Source: G963667975 sp963677395
GTDB lineage: Bacteria > Bacteroidota > Bacteroidia > Bacteroidales > G963667975
Direction: 5' to 3'
DNA: 64,000 nucleotides
Assembly (NCBI GenBank): GCA_963677395.2
Contig: OY781965.2
Location: forward strand, 3,224,001-3,288,000
Shown here: one piece after another, positions 40,633 through 49,844 of the stretch
Layout of the letters: every line of letters begins with the position of its first letter
Position numbering within the stretch: the stretch's first letter is position 1
Made by a program: the position numbers and the translations under genes
Notes under the pieces: generated by a model
The model's database searches: none
Told to the model about the DNA's origin: nothing
What the model saw: the letters and a program-made list of their open reading frames with translations, nothing else

Positions 40633-42567
40633 TTAGTAAACCATAACTTTCTGGAAGGAAGTCTGGTTTCCTGCATTAATCTTAACCATATAAACACCTT
40701 TTGTAAGGTTGCTTAAGTCTAAAGTAGTATTGAATGAACCTGCTTCAACAGTACCAAAATTTTGAGTACGAACAGTTTCACCAACAATATTCATTACAGA
40801 AACTGAAAGTTCTGAAGCTTGTTTTAATACAATACTCATGGTTGATGAACCTGAAGCTGGATTTGGATATACATTTAACTGAGCAATTGCACTGTTTTCA
40901 GCGATTCCGGTTCCACCATTGAGGAACATTTCGTCAGCATTTAAGATTTCACGATCACTTTCGTTTGCACTATATTTTTGAACTAATCCAACAACCAGAA
41001 TACGAGCCGGGTTATAACCAGCAGGCAACGTAAATGTAAACGTTTTGGTATAATCTGTGTTTGCCACGATAGTTGCAGGAATACTTGTTGCAGTTCCCCA
41101 TGAACCTCCGAGCATATTCCGTAATACATGACGATGTTGATAGCCAACAATCGGATTACCTAAACCATTCATTGGGTGGCCAGCAGTTGTATTATAATAG
41201 TTTGATTGATTCCAGCCAGTACCTGTACCCGAACAGCTATCTTCAACAACATAACAATTGAAACGATAGTCTCCTGATATTGAAGCATAGAAACGAGCAG
41301 TTAGATTTACCGTTAATAAACGAGAACCTGCATCATACGTATTTGTTCCGGTAATTTTTACAGGTGTTGGCATTTGTTGTCTTTCTGTTGCTTTGGCGGC
41401 CCATTGGCCTCTGTCTAATTCAACAGCATCTTCACCTTCAAATTTAAAACGGTCAACTAATCCGGAAGGGAAACCACTGATGTAAGCAGCATTCACTGTA
41501 TTTCCATCAGCAAAAGCCATTTGATCATTATCGTGAATTGCAACACCTATTACATTAGGATTGCTTCCCATAAGACTTTGAAGATTTACAGCTCCATCCG
41601 GGCAATAACCGCACCATGCACCTGTAGCTTCTTCAACGATTACCTTTTTAGCAGGTGATTGAGAAATCGCAACTACCTGTTTTGATAAAGTATCAGAATT
41701 TGCACCTGAAACACCATTTACGTTTTCAGCCCATATTTTCACGGTGTAAGCCTGAGCAGTAGCCGGACTCCATGTTGTTGGATGAGTATAAGTATATTTT
41801 GCATCTATAGCAATATTTGCCCCTGTAAGAGTACCTGAAACAACTGCATTATTATCAATCTGATATTTTACAGTTGCAGATGTAATTACATTTCCCCCTA
41901 CATTTTTCAATACTGCTTTTACAGAAATCGGAGATGCATTTGAAACAAAATTCGGCATATTGATTGCTGCAATTGCTACACTATCGTTTTTCAATAATTT
42001 AACTACTACATCATCTATTCCCAAAATCAACTTATCATTTGAATTATTTCTCCAACCTAAATAAATGGTTTGACCTACATAGCTTGATAAATTGATTGTC
42101 TTCTGCGTTGGAGTTGAATTTGCACTCGCAACAGAAGAAAGTATAGTTGAACTCATTAAATTACTTTGATTAGGTACTGTTGTTAAAACCCTGAGTTCAT
42201 AACCATCAGCATAAGAAGCATTAGGAGTATATTCAACAAATTGTAAAACCGGGGTAAATCCTGTAGATCCTGCTGGAATAGTAATTGCCGGGGTAAACAT
42301 CCAATCATTAGCAACTCCTGTAGGATTATACCATGAGGTTGACCACGCAGCCTTAGTTTGAAATTGTGTATTAGGTTTATACGCAACCCATGCATTAGTA
42401 ATAAAAGAAACATCTGCAGCTGGAGTTAACCCATCAACATTGAATCTTGTCCAATTTGCAGGAAGATCACCATCTGCCACTAAATCGAAATTTTCCTGAA
42501 ATACTACTTGAGAATTAGCACCTAAAAACAGCACTAATCCCAAAAAGAATAAACACATTTTTTTCAT
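40633..42567 (-). CDS. Secreted choice-of-anchor J / Omp28-like protein with T9SS sorting domain
   Basis: 644 aa. Signal peptide (MCLFFLGLVLFLGANSQ). Residues ~20-195 resemble a choice-of-anchor J domain (VFQENFDLVADGDLPANWTR, LGWRNNSNDKLILGIDDVVV). Residues ~200-300 are a CARDB-like Ig domain. Residues ~305-545 match the Omp28-related thioredoxin-like domain (KKVIVEEATGAWCGYCPDG, with CGYC as a CxxC motif, and GVAIHDND). The C-terminal ~80 residues are a T9SS domain (LNVYPNPASGSS, GVYMVKINAGNQ). This points to a surface-exposed, possibly redox-active outer-membrane-associated protein. The CxxC could be functional in disulfide exchange; not proven. Confidence 0.85.
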   Translation of the reverse strand: MKKMCLFFLGLVLFLGANSQVVFQENFDLVADGDLPANWTRFNVDGLTPAADVSFITNAWVAYKPNTQFQTKAAWSTSWYNPTGVANDWMFTPAITIPAGSTGFTPVLQFVEYTPNASYADGYELRVLTTVPNQSNLMSSTILSSVASANSTPTQKTINLSSYVGQTIYLGWRNNSNDKLILGIDDVVVKLLKNDSVAIAAINMPNFVSNASPISVKAVLKNVGGNVITSATVKYQIDNNAVVSGTLTGANIAIDAKYTYTHPTTWSPATAQAYTVKIWAENVNGVSGANSDTLSKQVVAISQSPAKKVIVEEATGAWCGYCPDGAVNLQSLMGSNPNVIGVAIHDNDQMAFADGNTVNAAYISGFPSGLVDRFKFEGEDAVELDRGQWAAKATERQQMPTPVKITGTNTYDAGSRLLTVNLTARFYASISGDYRFNCYVVEDSCSGTGTGWNQSNYYNTTAGHPMNGLGNPIVGYQHRHVLRNMLGGSWGTATSIPATIVANTDYTKTFTFTLPAGYNPARILVVGLVQKYSANESDREILNADEMFLNGGTGIAENSAIAQLNVYPNPASGSSTMSIVLKQASELSVSVMNIVGETVRTQNFGTVEAGSFNTTLDLSNLTKGVYMVKINAGNQTSFQKVMVY

Positions 42568-42741
42568 ACCATTTAGGTTTTGTTAAACATTGGATTTTGT
42601 GATTTTGTAAGATCATTTCACAGACACCATGAAACGATTTAGTTGCAAACTTAATAAAAAAATTTATGTGAATAGCAATACCTATCTAAAAATATAGATA
42701 TCTAATTTAATCACTATCAAAAGCCAACAATAACAACCTGT

Positions 42742-43614
42742 TTAAAAGAAACTTACCGCTTCTTTTATCGCAATTTTCCCTTCGGGCAAAATATCAGCAC
42801 TCATTTGAAAATTATGCCACATTTTTGGCCATATTTTTAACGTTGAAGATAAAGAACCGGATAACAACTTATCATGTAATCGAATTGCGTCACTCAAAAA
42901 CACGTCATAATCAGCAGCATGTATAAAAACCGGAGGTAAATTTTTCAGATCTGCATAAAGAGGAGAAATAAACGGATGACACGGATCATTTTCGGCAACA
43001 TACAATCTGTCGTAAAAGAATTCTGGTTTTAAGCGATAGGGATCTTTCTTCGCCCTGCTAATCATTGATTCACCTGTTTTTGCAGAATCAAGCATCGGGC
43101 AAAAAAAATGTACGGACACCGGAAGTGGAACTCCTTCTTCCTGAAAAAAATTCATCATGCTTAATGACAACCCACAACCTGAAGAATCAGCAACTATTAC
43201 AATTTTATTTGACTGAAAACCAAGTTCCAATAAGTATGAATACACTTTGATACAATCATTTAACGCTGCAGGAAACGGAAATTCAGGTGCTAACCGAAAA
43301 TCGGGTAAAAAAAGTTTCATTCCAGCTTCCAATGCTACCTGTGCAATATATTTCCGGTTCGTATTTACAATCCCAATACAATTTCCACCACCATGTATGT
43401 AAAGAATTATTTTTTCAGACCTAAGCTCTTTCGGCGTAATCCATTCACCTTTAACATCATAAAAATCTATCTTTTGATAATCGGCAGAATCTGGAAGTTT
43501 TGTTTTAAGATTCATTTTTTGCAATTGCGTACGCACTTCTTCAACAGGTTTATTCCAGTTTACTGCATACTTAAACAACAGGCGGACAAGAAAACTTTGG
43601 AAACTAGCCATCAA
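42742..43614 (-). CDS. Alpha/beta hydrolase, hormone-sensitive-lipase (HGGG) type esterase
   Basis: 290 aa. Oxyanion-hole motif HGGG at 74-77 in LYIHGGGNC. The nucleophile elbow is VADSSGCGL with Ser144 (a variation on GDSAG), the acid lies in HAADYDVFLSDA, and the His in MWHNFQM. No signal peptide: cytosolic carboxylesterase acting on short acyl esters. A second in-frame ATG follows immediately (MM) so the start could shift by one residue. It lies 16 bases after the SMR gene on the same strand. Confidence 0.88.
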   Translation of the reverse strand: MMASFQSFLVRLLFKYAVNWNKPVEEVRTQLQKMNLKTKLPDSADYQKIDFYDVKGEWITPKELRSEKIILYIHGGGNCIGIVNTNRKYIAQVALEAGMKLFLPDFRLAPEFPFPAALNDCIKVYSYLLELGFQSNKIVIVADSSGCGLSLSMMNFFQEEGVPLPVSVHFFCPMLDSAKTGESMISRAKKDPYRLKPEFFYDRLYVAENDPCHPFISPLYADLKNLPPVFIHAADYDVFLSDAIRLHDKLLSGSLSSTLKIWPKMWHNFQMSADILPEGKIAIKEAVSFF

Positions 43615-43630
43615 TTAATTCTTTTTAACG

Positions 43631-43948
43631 TTAACCCCATATTTTCAAACCTACGATACCGATGATGATAAAAGATGCAGAGATCATTCGCATCAGTCCT
43701 ACAGGATCATTAAAGAGAAAAATTCCCATCAGCAAGGTTCCTACAGCACCTATTCCTGTCCATATTACATAAGCTGTTCCTATAGGAATTGTTTTTTGTG
43801 CTAACCAGAGAAACAAACCGCTTAATGCCATCGATACAAACGAAAATAATATCCATTGCCATTTGTGAGGCGTTGTATCTGAAAGCTTATAACCTAAAGG
43901 CCACCCTATTTCAAATAATCCTGCGATCAGGAGATAAAACCAACTCAT
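43631..43948 (-). CDS. Small multidrug resistance family protein, SugE/Gdx-like guanidinium exporter
   Basis: 105 aa with four membrane helices. Essential Glu13 in AGLFEIGWPLGYK, and the helix-3 stretch IPIGTAYVIWTGIGAVGT which is characteristic of the SugE/Gdx branch rather than EmrE. Works as an antiparallel dimer exchanging protons for guanidinium or small quaternary ammonium ions. The single-gene form implies a homodimer. No guanidine riboswitch fold was seen in the ~90 bases upstream. Confidence 0.88.
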   Translation of the reverse strand: MSWFYLLIAGLFEIGWPLGYKLSDTTPHKWQWILFSFVSMALSGLFLWLAQKTIPIGTAYVIWTGIGAVGTLLMGIFLFNDPVGLMRMISASFIIIGIVGLKIWG

Positions 43949-44060
43949 AGATGTTCGTAAAGATCGTGCGAAAGTACTTGTTATTGCATATATATAAATT
44001 TAAAAAAACGTTATTTATACTTTTTCCATGCTTAAGGGGTGGTCTTTATCGCTTTTTCAC

Positions 44061-44068
44061 TATATTTG
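44061..44068 (+). promoter_or_regulatory. -7 promoter element of rluE
   Basis: TATATTTG, matching TAnnTTTG, 21 bases before the chosen start at 44090; an in-frame start at 44039 lies upstream of it. Confidence 0.6.
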
Positions 44069-44089
44069 CTTTACCTAAAAACTAAATCT

Positions 44090-44692
44090 ATGCCCGGACA
44101 CTCCTATTACATCCTGCACAAACCGTATGGAATGGTAAGCAGATTCACCGATGAAGATGGACATCCCGGTATTGGCAGTTTACATTTTTCATTCCCAAAA
44201 GATGTGTATCCTGTTGGCCGGCTTGACCATAACAGTGAAGGACTGTTAATCCTGACCAATGACCGTAGAATTCACACTTATCTTCTGGATCCTGATCATC
44301 ATCACCCCCGTACATATCAGGTTCAGATTGAAGGAATTCCGACAAAAGAAGATCTGTTACCCATGATACATGGGATGGAGATAAATATTAATGGGAAGAT
44401 GCATACAACCATTCCGGTTGAAGCAGAAATTATTCCCGAACCCATGCTTCCTTCTCGTATTCCTCCTATCCGGTTCCGAAAAACAGTTCCTGACAGCTGG
44501 CTGGAACTTACCCTAACAGAAGGAAAAAATCATCAAATTCGTAAAATGACAGCAAAAATAGGATTTCCTACTTTGCGGCTGATTCGGGTTGCCATTGGAA
44601 ACCTGAAACTTTGCAACCTTAATCCCGGACAAGTAATGGAAATCAGCCAAAACACTCTTTACAGTAAAATTGATTTTTCATTTAACCGTTAG
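44090..44692 (+). CDS. rluE: 23S rRNA pseudouridine synthase RluE-like (RsuA/RluB/E/F family)
   Basis: 200 aa from MPGHSYYILHKPYGM. Catalytic Asp in VGRLDHNSEGLLILTND (the GRLDxxSEGLL motif, near residue 44). NPPIRxRK-like IPPIRFRKTVPDSWLEL, EGKNHQIRKMTAKIGFPTLRLIRVAIG is closest to RluE, which modifies a single uridine of 23S rRNA. The N-terminal S4 domain of other family members is absent, as in RluE. Start chosen by the promoter and family N-terminus. The AlbA_2 gene starts 9 bases after its stop. Confidence 0.88.
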   Translation: MPGHSYYILHKPYGMVSRFTDEDGHPGIGSLHFSFPKDVYPVGRLDHNSEGLLILTNDRRIHTYLLDPDHHHPRTYQVQIEGIPTKEDLLPMIHGMEININGKMHTTIPVEAEIIPEPMLPSRIPPIRFRKTVPDSWLELTLTEGKNHQIRKMTAKIGFPTLRLIRVAIGNLKLCNLNPGQVMEISQNTLYSKIDFSFNR

Positions 44693-44700
44693 TATCCTTC

Positions 44701-45366
44701 ATGAAAAAGGATATACACCCGATACGTAAACTCATCGAACTTGGCGAAAGCCAAACTCTTGATTTTAAATTTGCGATAAACGATAGTCGAAAAATTGCCC
44801 GGAGTTTGGTTGCATTTGCAAACAGCGACGGAGGTACTCTCCTTATTGGTGTTCGCGATAATGGTAGTATTGCCGGAATCAGAAGTGATGAAGAGCTACA
44901 CATGGTTGATACGGCTTCATTTCTGTATTGCAAGCCGGAAGTAAAACTCGACAAGCATCTCTGGAATATTGAAGGAAAAGAAGTTCTGGAAGTAAAAATT
45001 GCCCGTCAGCACTCTTCTTCTTTGTTCTCCGTTAAGGAAGAAAACAATAAGAAACAGGTTTATATCCGCATACAGGATGAAAATGTTGCAGTTAATTCCA
45101 TTTATCTGAGTGCCTGGGCAAAAAAACATCAGGATAAAGGAATTAAACTAAGCTATACCGAACGTGAAAAAGAGTTTTTGAAACTCTTTGAATCGGATGA
45201 ATATTTCACCCTTGAAGAGCTCAAAAAACAAAGCAATTTCAGTACTAAAGACCTGAAATTGTTATTGATAAACTTTATTGCCCTCGACTTCATCCTTATC
45301 CATTTTTTCAATCAGGGAATTTATTACCAAAGAAACAATCATCATAAAGCTTTGGAGAACGAATAG
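44701..45366 (+). CDS. AlbA_2 (Schlafen-type) domain protein, possible regulator
   Basis: 221 aa. N-terminal ~130 residues form an AlbA_2 putative nucleic-acid-binding domain: LGESQTLDFKFAIN, the conserved IARSLVAFANSDGGTLLIGV with the ANxxGGxLxIGV signature, and KQVYIRIQDENVAVN. The C-terminus (YTEREKEFLKLFESDEYFTLEELKKQSNF) looks like a winged-helix segment. Similar proteins in Bacteroidota are annotated as ATP-binding or transcription-related, function unproven. It lies between rluE and glyA and may be co-transcribed with rluE. Confidence 0.82.
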   Translation: MKKDIHPIRKLIELGESQTLDFKFAINDSRKIARSLVAFANSDGGTLLIGVRDNGSIAGIRSDEELHMVDTASFLYCKPEVKLDKHLWNIEGKEVLEVKIARQHSSSLFSVKEENNKKQVYIRIQDENVAVNSIYLSAWAKKHQDKGIKLSYTEREKEFLKLFESDEYFTLEELKKQSNFSTKDLKLLLINFIALDFILIHFFNQGIYYQRNNHHKALENE

Positions 45367-45380
45367 TTTTTCTAATTTTG
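45351..45380 (+). promoter_or_regulatory. Promoter of glyA
   Basis: TTTG at 45351-45354, 18 bases, TAATTTTG at 45373-45380: a full -33/-7 pair, 41 bases before the glyA ATG. It overlaps the end of the preceding gene. Confidence 0.7.
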
Positions 45381-45421
45381 CTCTTTAAATTCAATTACAG
45401 AAATTTAAATAATATATTGAT

Positions 45422-46702
45422 ATGCAACGAGATACTCAAATTTTTGATCTGATTCGCCAGGAAGGTGAACGTCAGATGCATGGTATTGAATTAATTGCCT
45501 CAGAAAACTTTGTAAGCCAACAAGTAATGGAAGCGATGGGCTCTGTGTTAACCAACAAATACGCTGAAGGCTATCCGGGAAAACGTTACTATGGTGGTTG
45601 TCAGATTGTTGATCAAACTGAACAATTAGCTATCGACCGTGCAAAACAACTTTTTGGTGCAGAATATGCAAACGTACAGCCACACTCTGGTGCACAGGCA
45701 AACATGGCTGTATTGTTAACCTGTTTGAAACCGGGAGATACTTTCATGGGATTAGATTTGTCTCATGGTGGTCACCTTTCACATGGCTCGCCAGTGAATT
45801 CATCCGGAATTCTGTACAAAGCCGTTGCTTATACAGTAGATGAAGAAACCGGAACCATTAACTACGACCGCATGGAAAAAACTGCTCTTGCAGAACGTCC
45901 AAAGCTAATCATTGGTGGAGCTTCAGCTTATTCACGTGACTGGGATTGGAAACGCATGCGCGAAATTGCCGACAAAATTGGAGCAATTCTGATGGGCGAC
46001 ATTTCACATCCTGCAGGTTTAATTGCCGGTAAACTGTTGAACGATCCTGTTCAATACTGTCACATCATCACCACTACTACTCACAAAACCTTACGCGGAC
46101 CTCGCGGTGGTTTAATTGTGATCGGAAAAGATTTCGAAAATCCATGGGGCTTAACTACGCCAAAGGGCGAAATAAAAATGATGTCGCAACTGCTTGACAG
46201 TGCAGTTTTTCCGGGAGTACAAGGTGGCCCGCTGGAACACGTTATTGCTGCAAAAGCTGTTGCTTTCGGTGAAGCATTAAGCGAAGGATACCTCACCTAT
46301 ATCAAACAGGTGAAAGCAAATGCTCAGGCTATGGCCAAAGCATTTATCGATAAAGGATATAAAATCATCTCTAACGGAACTGACAATCACCTGATGTTGA
46401 TCGACTTAAGAACCAAGTTCCCTGATATCAGCGGTAAAAAAGTGGAAAACACTTTGGTATTAGCCGATATCACCATCAACAAGAACATGGTTCCTTTCGA
46501 CAGCCGTTCACCATTTATGACTTCAGGTATCCGTGTTGGAACTCCAGCAGTTACTACCCGTGGTTTAAAAGAAGAACACATGCCGCTTATCGTGGAAATG
46601 ATAGACCGCGTTATCAGCAATATCGATAATCAGGATGTGATTGCACAAGTTCGTAAAGAAGTAAACGAAATGATGAGCAAATTCCCATTATTTGCATGGT
46701 AA
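45422..46702 (+). CDS. glyA: Serine hydroxymethyltransferase
   Basis: 426 aa, normal length. PLP enzyme converting serine and tetrahydrofolate into glycine and methylene-tetrahydrofolate; with FolD it feeds one-carbon metabolism. LIASENFVSQQVMEA, NKYAEGYPGKRYYGGC, HSGAQANMA, GDISHPAGL and the PLP lysine in TTTHKTLRGPRGG are all intact. It has its own promoter and terminator, so is monocistronic. Confidence 0.98.
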   Translation: MQRDTQIFDLIRQEGERQMHGIELIASENFVSQQVMEAMGSVLTNKYAEGYPGKRYYGGCQIVDQTEQLAIDRAKQLFGAEYANVQPHSGAQANMAVLLTCLKPGDTFMGLDLSHGGHLSHGSPVNSSGILYKAVAYTVDEETGTINYDRMEKTALAERPKLIIGGASAYSRDWDWKRMREIADKIGAILMGDISHPAGLIAGKLLNDPVQYCHIITTTTHKTLRGPRGGLIVIGKDFENPWGLTTPKGEIKMMSQLLDSAVFPGVQGGPLEHVIAAKAVAFGEALSEGYLTYIKQVKANAQAMAKAFIDKGYKIISNGTDNHLMLIDLRTKFPDISGKKVENTLVLADITINKNMVPFDSRSPFMTSGIRVGTPAVTTRGLKEEHMPLIVEMIDRVISNIDNQDVIAQVRKEVNEMMSKFPLFAW

Positions 46703-46727
46703 TAAACAATCATTCAAGCATATTTAG

Positions 46728-46759
46728 AAAAAGGCTGTCCGTTTTGGACAGCCCTTTTT
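46728..46759 (+). terminator. Rho-independent terminator of glyA
   Basis: GGCTGTCC at 46733-46740 pairs with GGACAGCC at 46746-46753 around five bases, with A and T runs on either side. Confidence 0.9.
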
Positions 46760-46803
46760 GTATGCCGGAGATTCGTTTAAAGGAGGAGGAATCTCATACA
46801 ACG

Positions 46804-47538
46804 TTATTCTAGTCTTGTAAATTTTCTATTTTCCCAAATATAAATTTCTGTATTTCCACATAAAAAATACTCGCCAAGCAAGTCATAGTATTTGCCTTTA
46901 ACTAAATTGTTATTATTAATTATCAGCATCTTACTGTCAGGGTAGCATTCCCATAAATTTGATACTTTATTTTCTTCAAATTCTATATCATCAAGACCAT
47001 CAAAAATCTCTCCAGTAATACAATCAACAAGAACAAAAGATTGACAATTTGAACCACAACACCATCCACAAATCCAGTAGTGTCCTGCTATATCTGGCTC
47101 TCCTTTTGCACTTTCATTTATTTTAGTTCTGTAAAGTTTCCATTTAGGATTGGTTTTAAAGTTTGGTTTTGCAAATGGACCTTTATAAACAAATTTAACC
47201 TTATAATCAGAAAATTCATGTTGAGGAGAATATTTCCTCAATAATTTTATTTTATCCAGATATTCTTCTTTTCCAAGAAGAAGGCATGGACTGAAAGAAT
47301 CATAATTATAATACAGAGTATCTCTTTTACTTATAATTCTTTTTGAATTATCTAGAACAAGGTCTATTTCCCATTTTTTATCACCTAAAACTATATAATT
47401 ATCTTTAATCAACAATGTATCTAAATGATCTAAAGTATCAGATTTTACAGTTATATTACCTTCAAATTTCGAATTAGATTTATTACAAGTAAACAAAAGA
47501 GACAAGATGATAAATAAATGTTTTATTTTAATTGTCAT
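46804..47538 (-). CDS. Hypothetical exported protein, probable lipoprotein
   Basis: 244 aa. The N-terminus MTIKIKHLFIILSLLFTC is hydrophobic and ends in Cys18, a plausible but non-standard lipobox (Thr at -1). The mature part contains a Cys-rich stretch (HYWICGWCCGSNCQSF near residue 155) and a C-terminal domain with GKYYDLLGEYFLCGNTEIY. I do not recognise the family. Asn/Ile/Lys-rich AT-biased codons, like the other small exported proteins of this window, suggest a lineage-specific gene. Confidence 0.6.
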   Translation of the reverse strand: MTIKIKHLFIILSLLFTCNKSNSKFEGNITVKSDTLDHLDTLLIKDNYIVLGDKKWEIDLVLDNSKRIISKRDTLYYNYDSFSPCLLLGKEEYLDKIKLLRKYSPQHEFSDYKVKFVYKGPFAKPNFKTNPKWKLYRTKINESAKGEPDIAGHYWICGWCCGSNCQSFVLVDCITGEIFDGLDDIEFEENKVSNLWECYPDSKMLIINNNNLVKGKYYDLLGEYFLCGNTEIYIWENRKFTRLE

Positions 47539-47689
47539 TTTTATAATAATTATTATTAGCTATTACAGAAAATAGAGACCTAACTCAACTATATTTACTA
47601 TTAAATCAATCCATTACTTATCTTATTATACCTGTTTGTTATTAAAAACTGCCTGCAACAAAAAATTATTACTCCTGCTTTTTCTGTTA

Positions 47690-48337
47690 TTATAAAGGTC
47701 CAGTTGTAAAAGATACTTCAACCACATATTTTTTATGATTTATTTTTTCTATTCTGTCAATTGTCACAAAACTACGGACTCCTTCATCGCCAAAATCAAC
47801 TTCATCGCCAATTTTAAAGCCTTCATAATGCATACGAAAGCTTGTTTCACATCTACCAGCCAAGGCATTAATGCCTTTTTCAATATCAATTGGTGCATTA
47901 ATGCCTCTCTTTATATCCATCATAAGAGAAACAGCTATATTAAACCAATATTCATAATTTCGTATATCTTCCTGAAAGCGGGAAGTTTCAAAGCAGAATG
48001 TTAGTACATAATACTCACAACCCCAATTTTTAATTATCAATCTATCCCCATTATCAAAGTCAACAGTCTCAATACCTGTTAGTTTGTCTGATTGAAGATT
48101 AAATGTAGTTTTGGGAAATACAGTCTTATTAATGATAGGTTTTGCTATTTCACGAATACAATTTCCTTCTTGTTCCGTATCAGATGCCAATATTGTTGAT
48201 TGTAAACCATTCTTATTTTTCAAAGAATCTGTTGATACATTTTTTTTTGCAATATTTTCTTGTTTGCTCATTCTTGAATTACAAGCGAACAATACAAATA
48301 CCAGTCCTAAAAATAATACATTGGCTATGTTCTTCAT
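47690..48337 (-). CDS. Hypothetical lipoprotein
   Basis: 215 aa from the ATG at 48335-48337 (MKNIANVLFLGLVFVLFACNS), which gives a lipoprotein signal ending in Cys19; a frame 30 bases longer lacks this logic. The mature region starts with a Ser/Lys/Asn linker, then IETVDFDNGDRLIIKNWGCEYYVLTFCFE-like beta strands and a C-terminal IGDEVDFGDEGVRSFV. Unknown function; envelope location expected. Confidence 0.62.
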   Translation of the reverse strand: MKNIANVLFLGLVFVLFACNSRMSKQENIAKKNVSTDSLKNKNGLQSTILASDTEQEGNCIREIAKPIINKTVFPKTTFNLQSDKLTGIETVDFDNGDRLIIKNWGCEYYVLTFCFETSRFQEDIRNYEYWFNIAVSLMMDIKRGINAPIDIEKGINALAGRCETSFRMHYEGFKIGDEVDFGDEGVRSFVTIDRIEKINHKKYVVEVSFTTGPL

Positions 48338-48454
48338 AAGGTTAGCTTTAATACCTTGTTGCTGCAATGTTTAGCTTTATTATTTACTAATTTCCTCAAC
48401 GACTTACGGGTTTTACTATTGTGTATTACCCTTTTTATCCATTATCCTGTTTGT

Positions 48455-48844
48455 CTATCTAGTTAAATAAAATAAAATGGTGAGTCCTAAATAGAAACCA
48501 AATCCATAAAGCGTCCATCGCACCAATTCTCTTGATTTCCGATCATAACCATCCGCCTTAAAAGTTCCGGCAAAAATAATCTGAATAATCCCTGGAAAAA
48601 TGAACGTCAAAACTTTCAAACCCGAAGCCAATTTAACATTTGCCTTCATTGACTCAATTTGTTTTTTAATTTCATTTTCATGAACAGCTTCTTGAACTTG
48701 TGCTGAAGATAAATTTCTCTTTTGAAGCTCTGCTTCAGCAGCATCAACGGCTTCTGACTGAAAATCATTTCTCTGCTCATTTACTATTTTCAGTAGCTCT
48801 GCATCTGTCCGCTGACTCATAATAATGGAAAACTCGTTCGTCAT
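48455..48844 (-). CDS. Hypothetical membrane protein
   Basis: 129 aa. N-terminal half is charged and helical (LLKIVNEQRNDFQSEAVDAAEAELQKRNLS), the kind of segment that forms a coiled coil. Two hydrophobic helices follow (~72-92 VLTFIFPGIIQIIFAGTF and ~107-127 LYGFGFYLGLTILFYL). Start could also be the ATG eight codons later (MSQRTDAEL). Function unknown. Confidence 0.6.
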   Translation of the reverse strand: MTNEFSIIMSQRTDAELLKIVNEQRNDFQSEAVDAAEAELQKRNLSSAQVQEAVHENEIKKQIESMKANVKLASGLKVLTFIFPGIIQIIFAGTFKADGYDRKSRELVRWTLYGFGFYLGLTILFYLTR

Positions 48845-49275
48845 ATCGTTTATTTTATTATTTACATGAACCTATTTATCAGCTTATCCGGCTACTACGC
48901 ATACTATTGAGTTAAACATTCTATAATCAAATGTTCACGCAAGTATTGCATCCTAACTCCGATTCACTCATTCAAAAATAAGTAAAAACTCATCTTCAGG
49001 CTCTATCGTCTAAAAATAAATGAAGATAGAACAAAAGGCGATGCTAAACCATCGATCAGACTCGTACAAGTGCTTCCAACGCTTTATTCAATACGAAAGT
49101 AGCTCCAGACCCTGCCCGTAAGCATTCTCATTTTGACTGAACGAAGCAAAAAACATCTTACAACCAACGCAAACCAAATTACTCATTTTATGTTAATTAT
49201 AAAAACATGTACAGAAATATCCGGCAATACAAATCAGAATTAACACAGACTTAATCTGAAACAGTAAAAATTGAT
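48845..49275. other. Gene-free stretch before sixA
   Basis: About 430 bases without open frame, hairpin or RNA gene that I can recognise. Confidence 0.4.
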
Positions 49276-49283
49276 TATTTTTG
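49276..49283 (+). promoter_or_regulatory. -7 promoter element of the sixA-ppk1-ppx cluster
   Basis: TATTTTTG, matching TAnnTTTG, 23 bases before the sixA start. It overlaps a longer in-frame start at 49271, which is rejected. Confidence 0.6.
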
Positions 49284-49306
49284 AACAATACAAGACTGAT
49301 CAGAAC

Positions 49307-49798
49307 ATGAAAACCTTATACATTATCCGTCATGCAAAATCATCCTGGGATTTTCCGCAACTTTCTGATGAAGAACGTCCTTTGCTAGAAAAAGGAATTC
49401 GCAGAACCTTAAAGTCTATCTATTTTCTGAAGCAACAAAATGTGTTTCCTGACCTTATGATTTCCAGTCATGCCAAACGCGCATTTGAAACCACGTTACT
49501 AATGGCCAAAGGGTTGGATTACCCTGTCGAAAAAATCATTACAGAACCTACTTTCTATAGCAATTCGGCTGAAGAAATGATCGATTTTATTTTCGGTCTG
49601 CCCGATGACAAGCAGCATGTTTTTATGGTGGGTCACAATCCCACATTTACCAATCTGGCCAATGAATTTTTGAGCAATAAAATTGACTTTTTACCAACTT
49701 CTGCCATTGTTGCCATTTCATTTGATGTGAATAACTGGAACGAAATCATTGATTCCAAACATAAACTTGTTTTCACAGTTTATCCTAAAAAACTATAA
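49307..49798 (+). CDS. sixA: SixA-type phosphohistidine phosphatase
   Basis: 163 aa. Histidine-phosphatase superfamily: catalytic RHG-type motif IIRHAKSSW with His9, DEERPLLEKGIRR, ISSHAKRAFETTLLMA and VGHNPTFTNLANEFL with the second catalytic His. Removes phosphate from phosphohistidine in signalling proteins. It precedes ppk1 with a 46-base gap, in the usual Bacteroidota sixA-ppk-ppx association. Pairing with a His-phosphorylated polyphosphate kinase is suggestive but untested. Confidence 0.88.
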   Translation: MKTLYIIRHAKSSWDFPQLSDEERPLLEKGIRRTLKSIYFLKQQNVFPDLMISSHAKRAFETTLLMAKGLDYPVEKIITEPTFYSNSAEEMIDFIFGLPDDKQHVFMVGHNPTFTNLANEFLSNKIDFLPTSAIVAISFDVNNWNEIIDSKHKLVFTVYPKKL

Positions 49799-49844
49799 GC
49801 CAACAGGCTCTTCATCCACGTACTCACTTCCAATCCATTGCCCC

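Noticed and set aside
43949..44038. Guanidine riboswitch before the SugE-like gene
   Set aside because: No paired ACGR hairpins or ykkC-like fold seen in the short leader.
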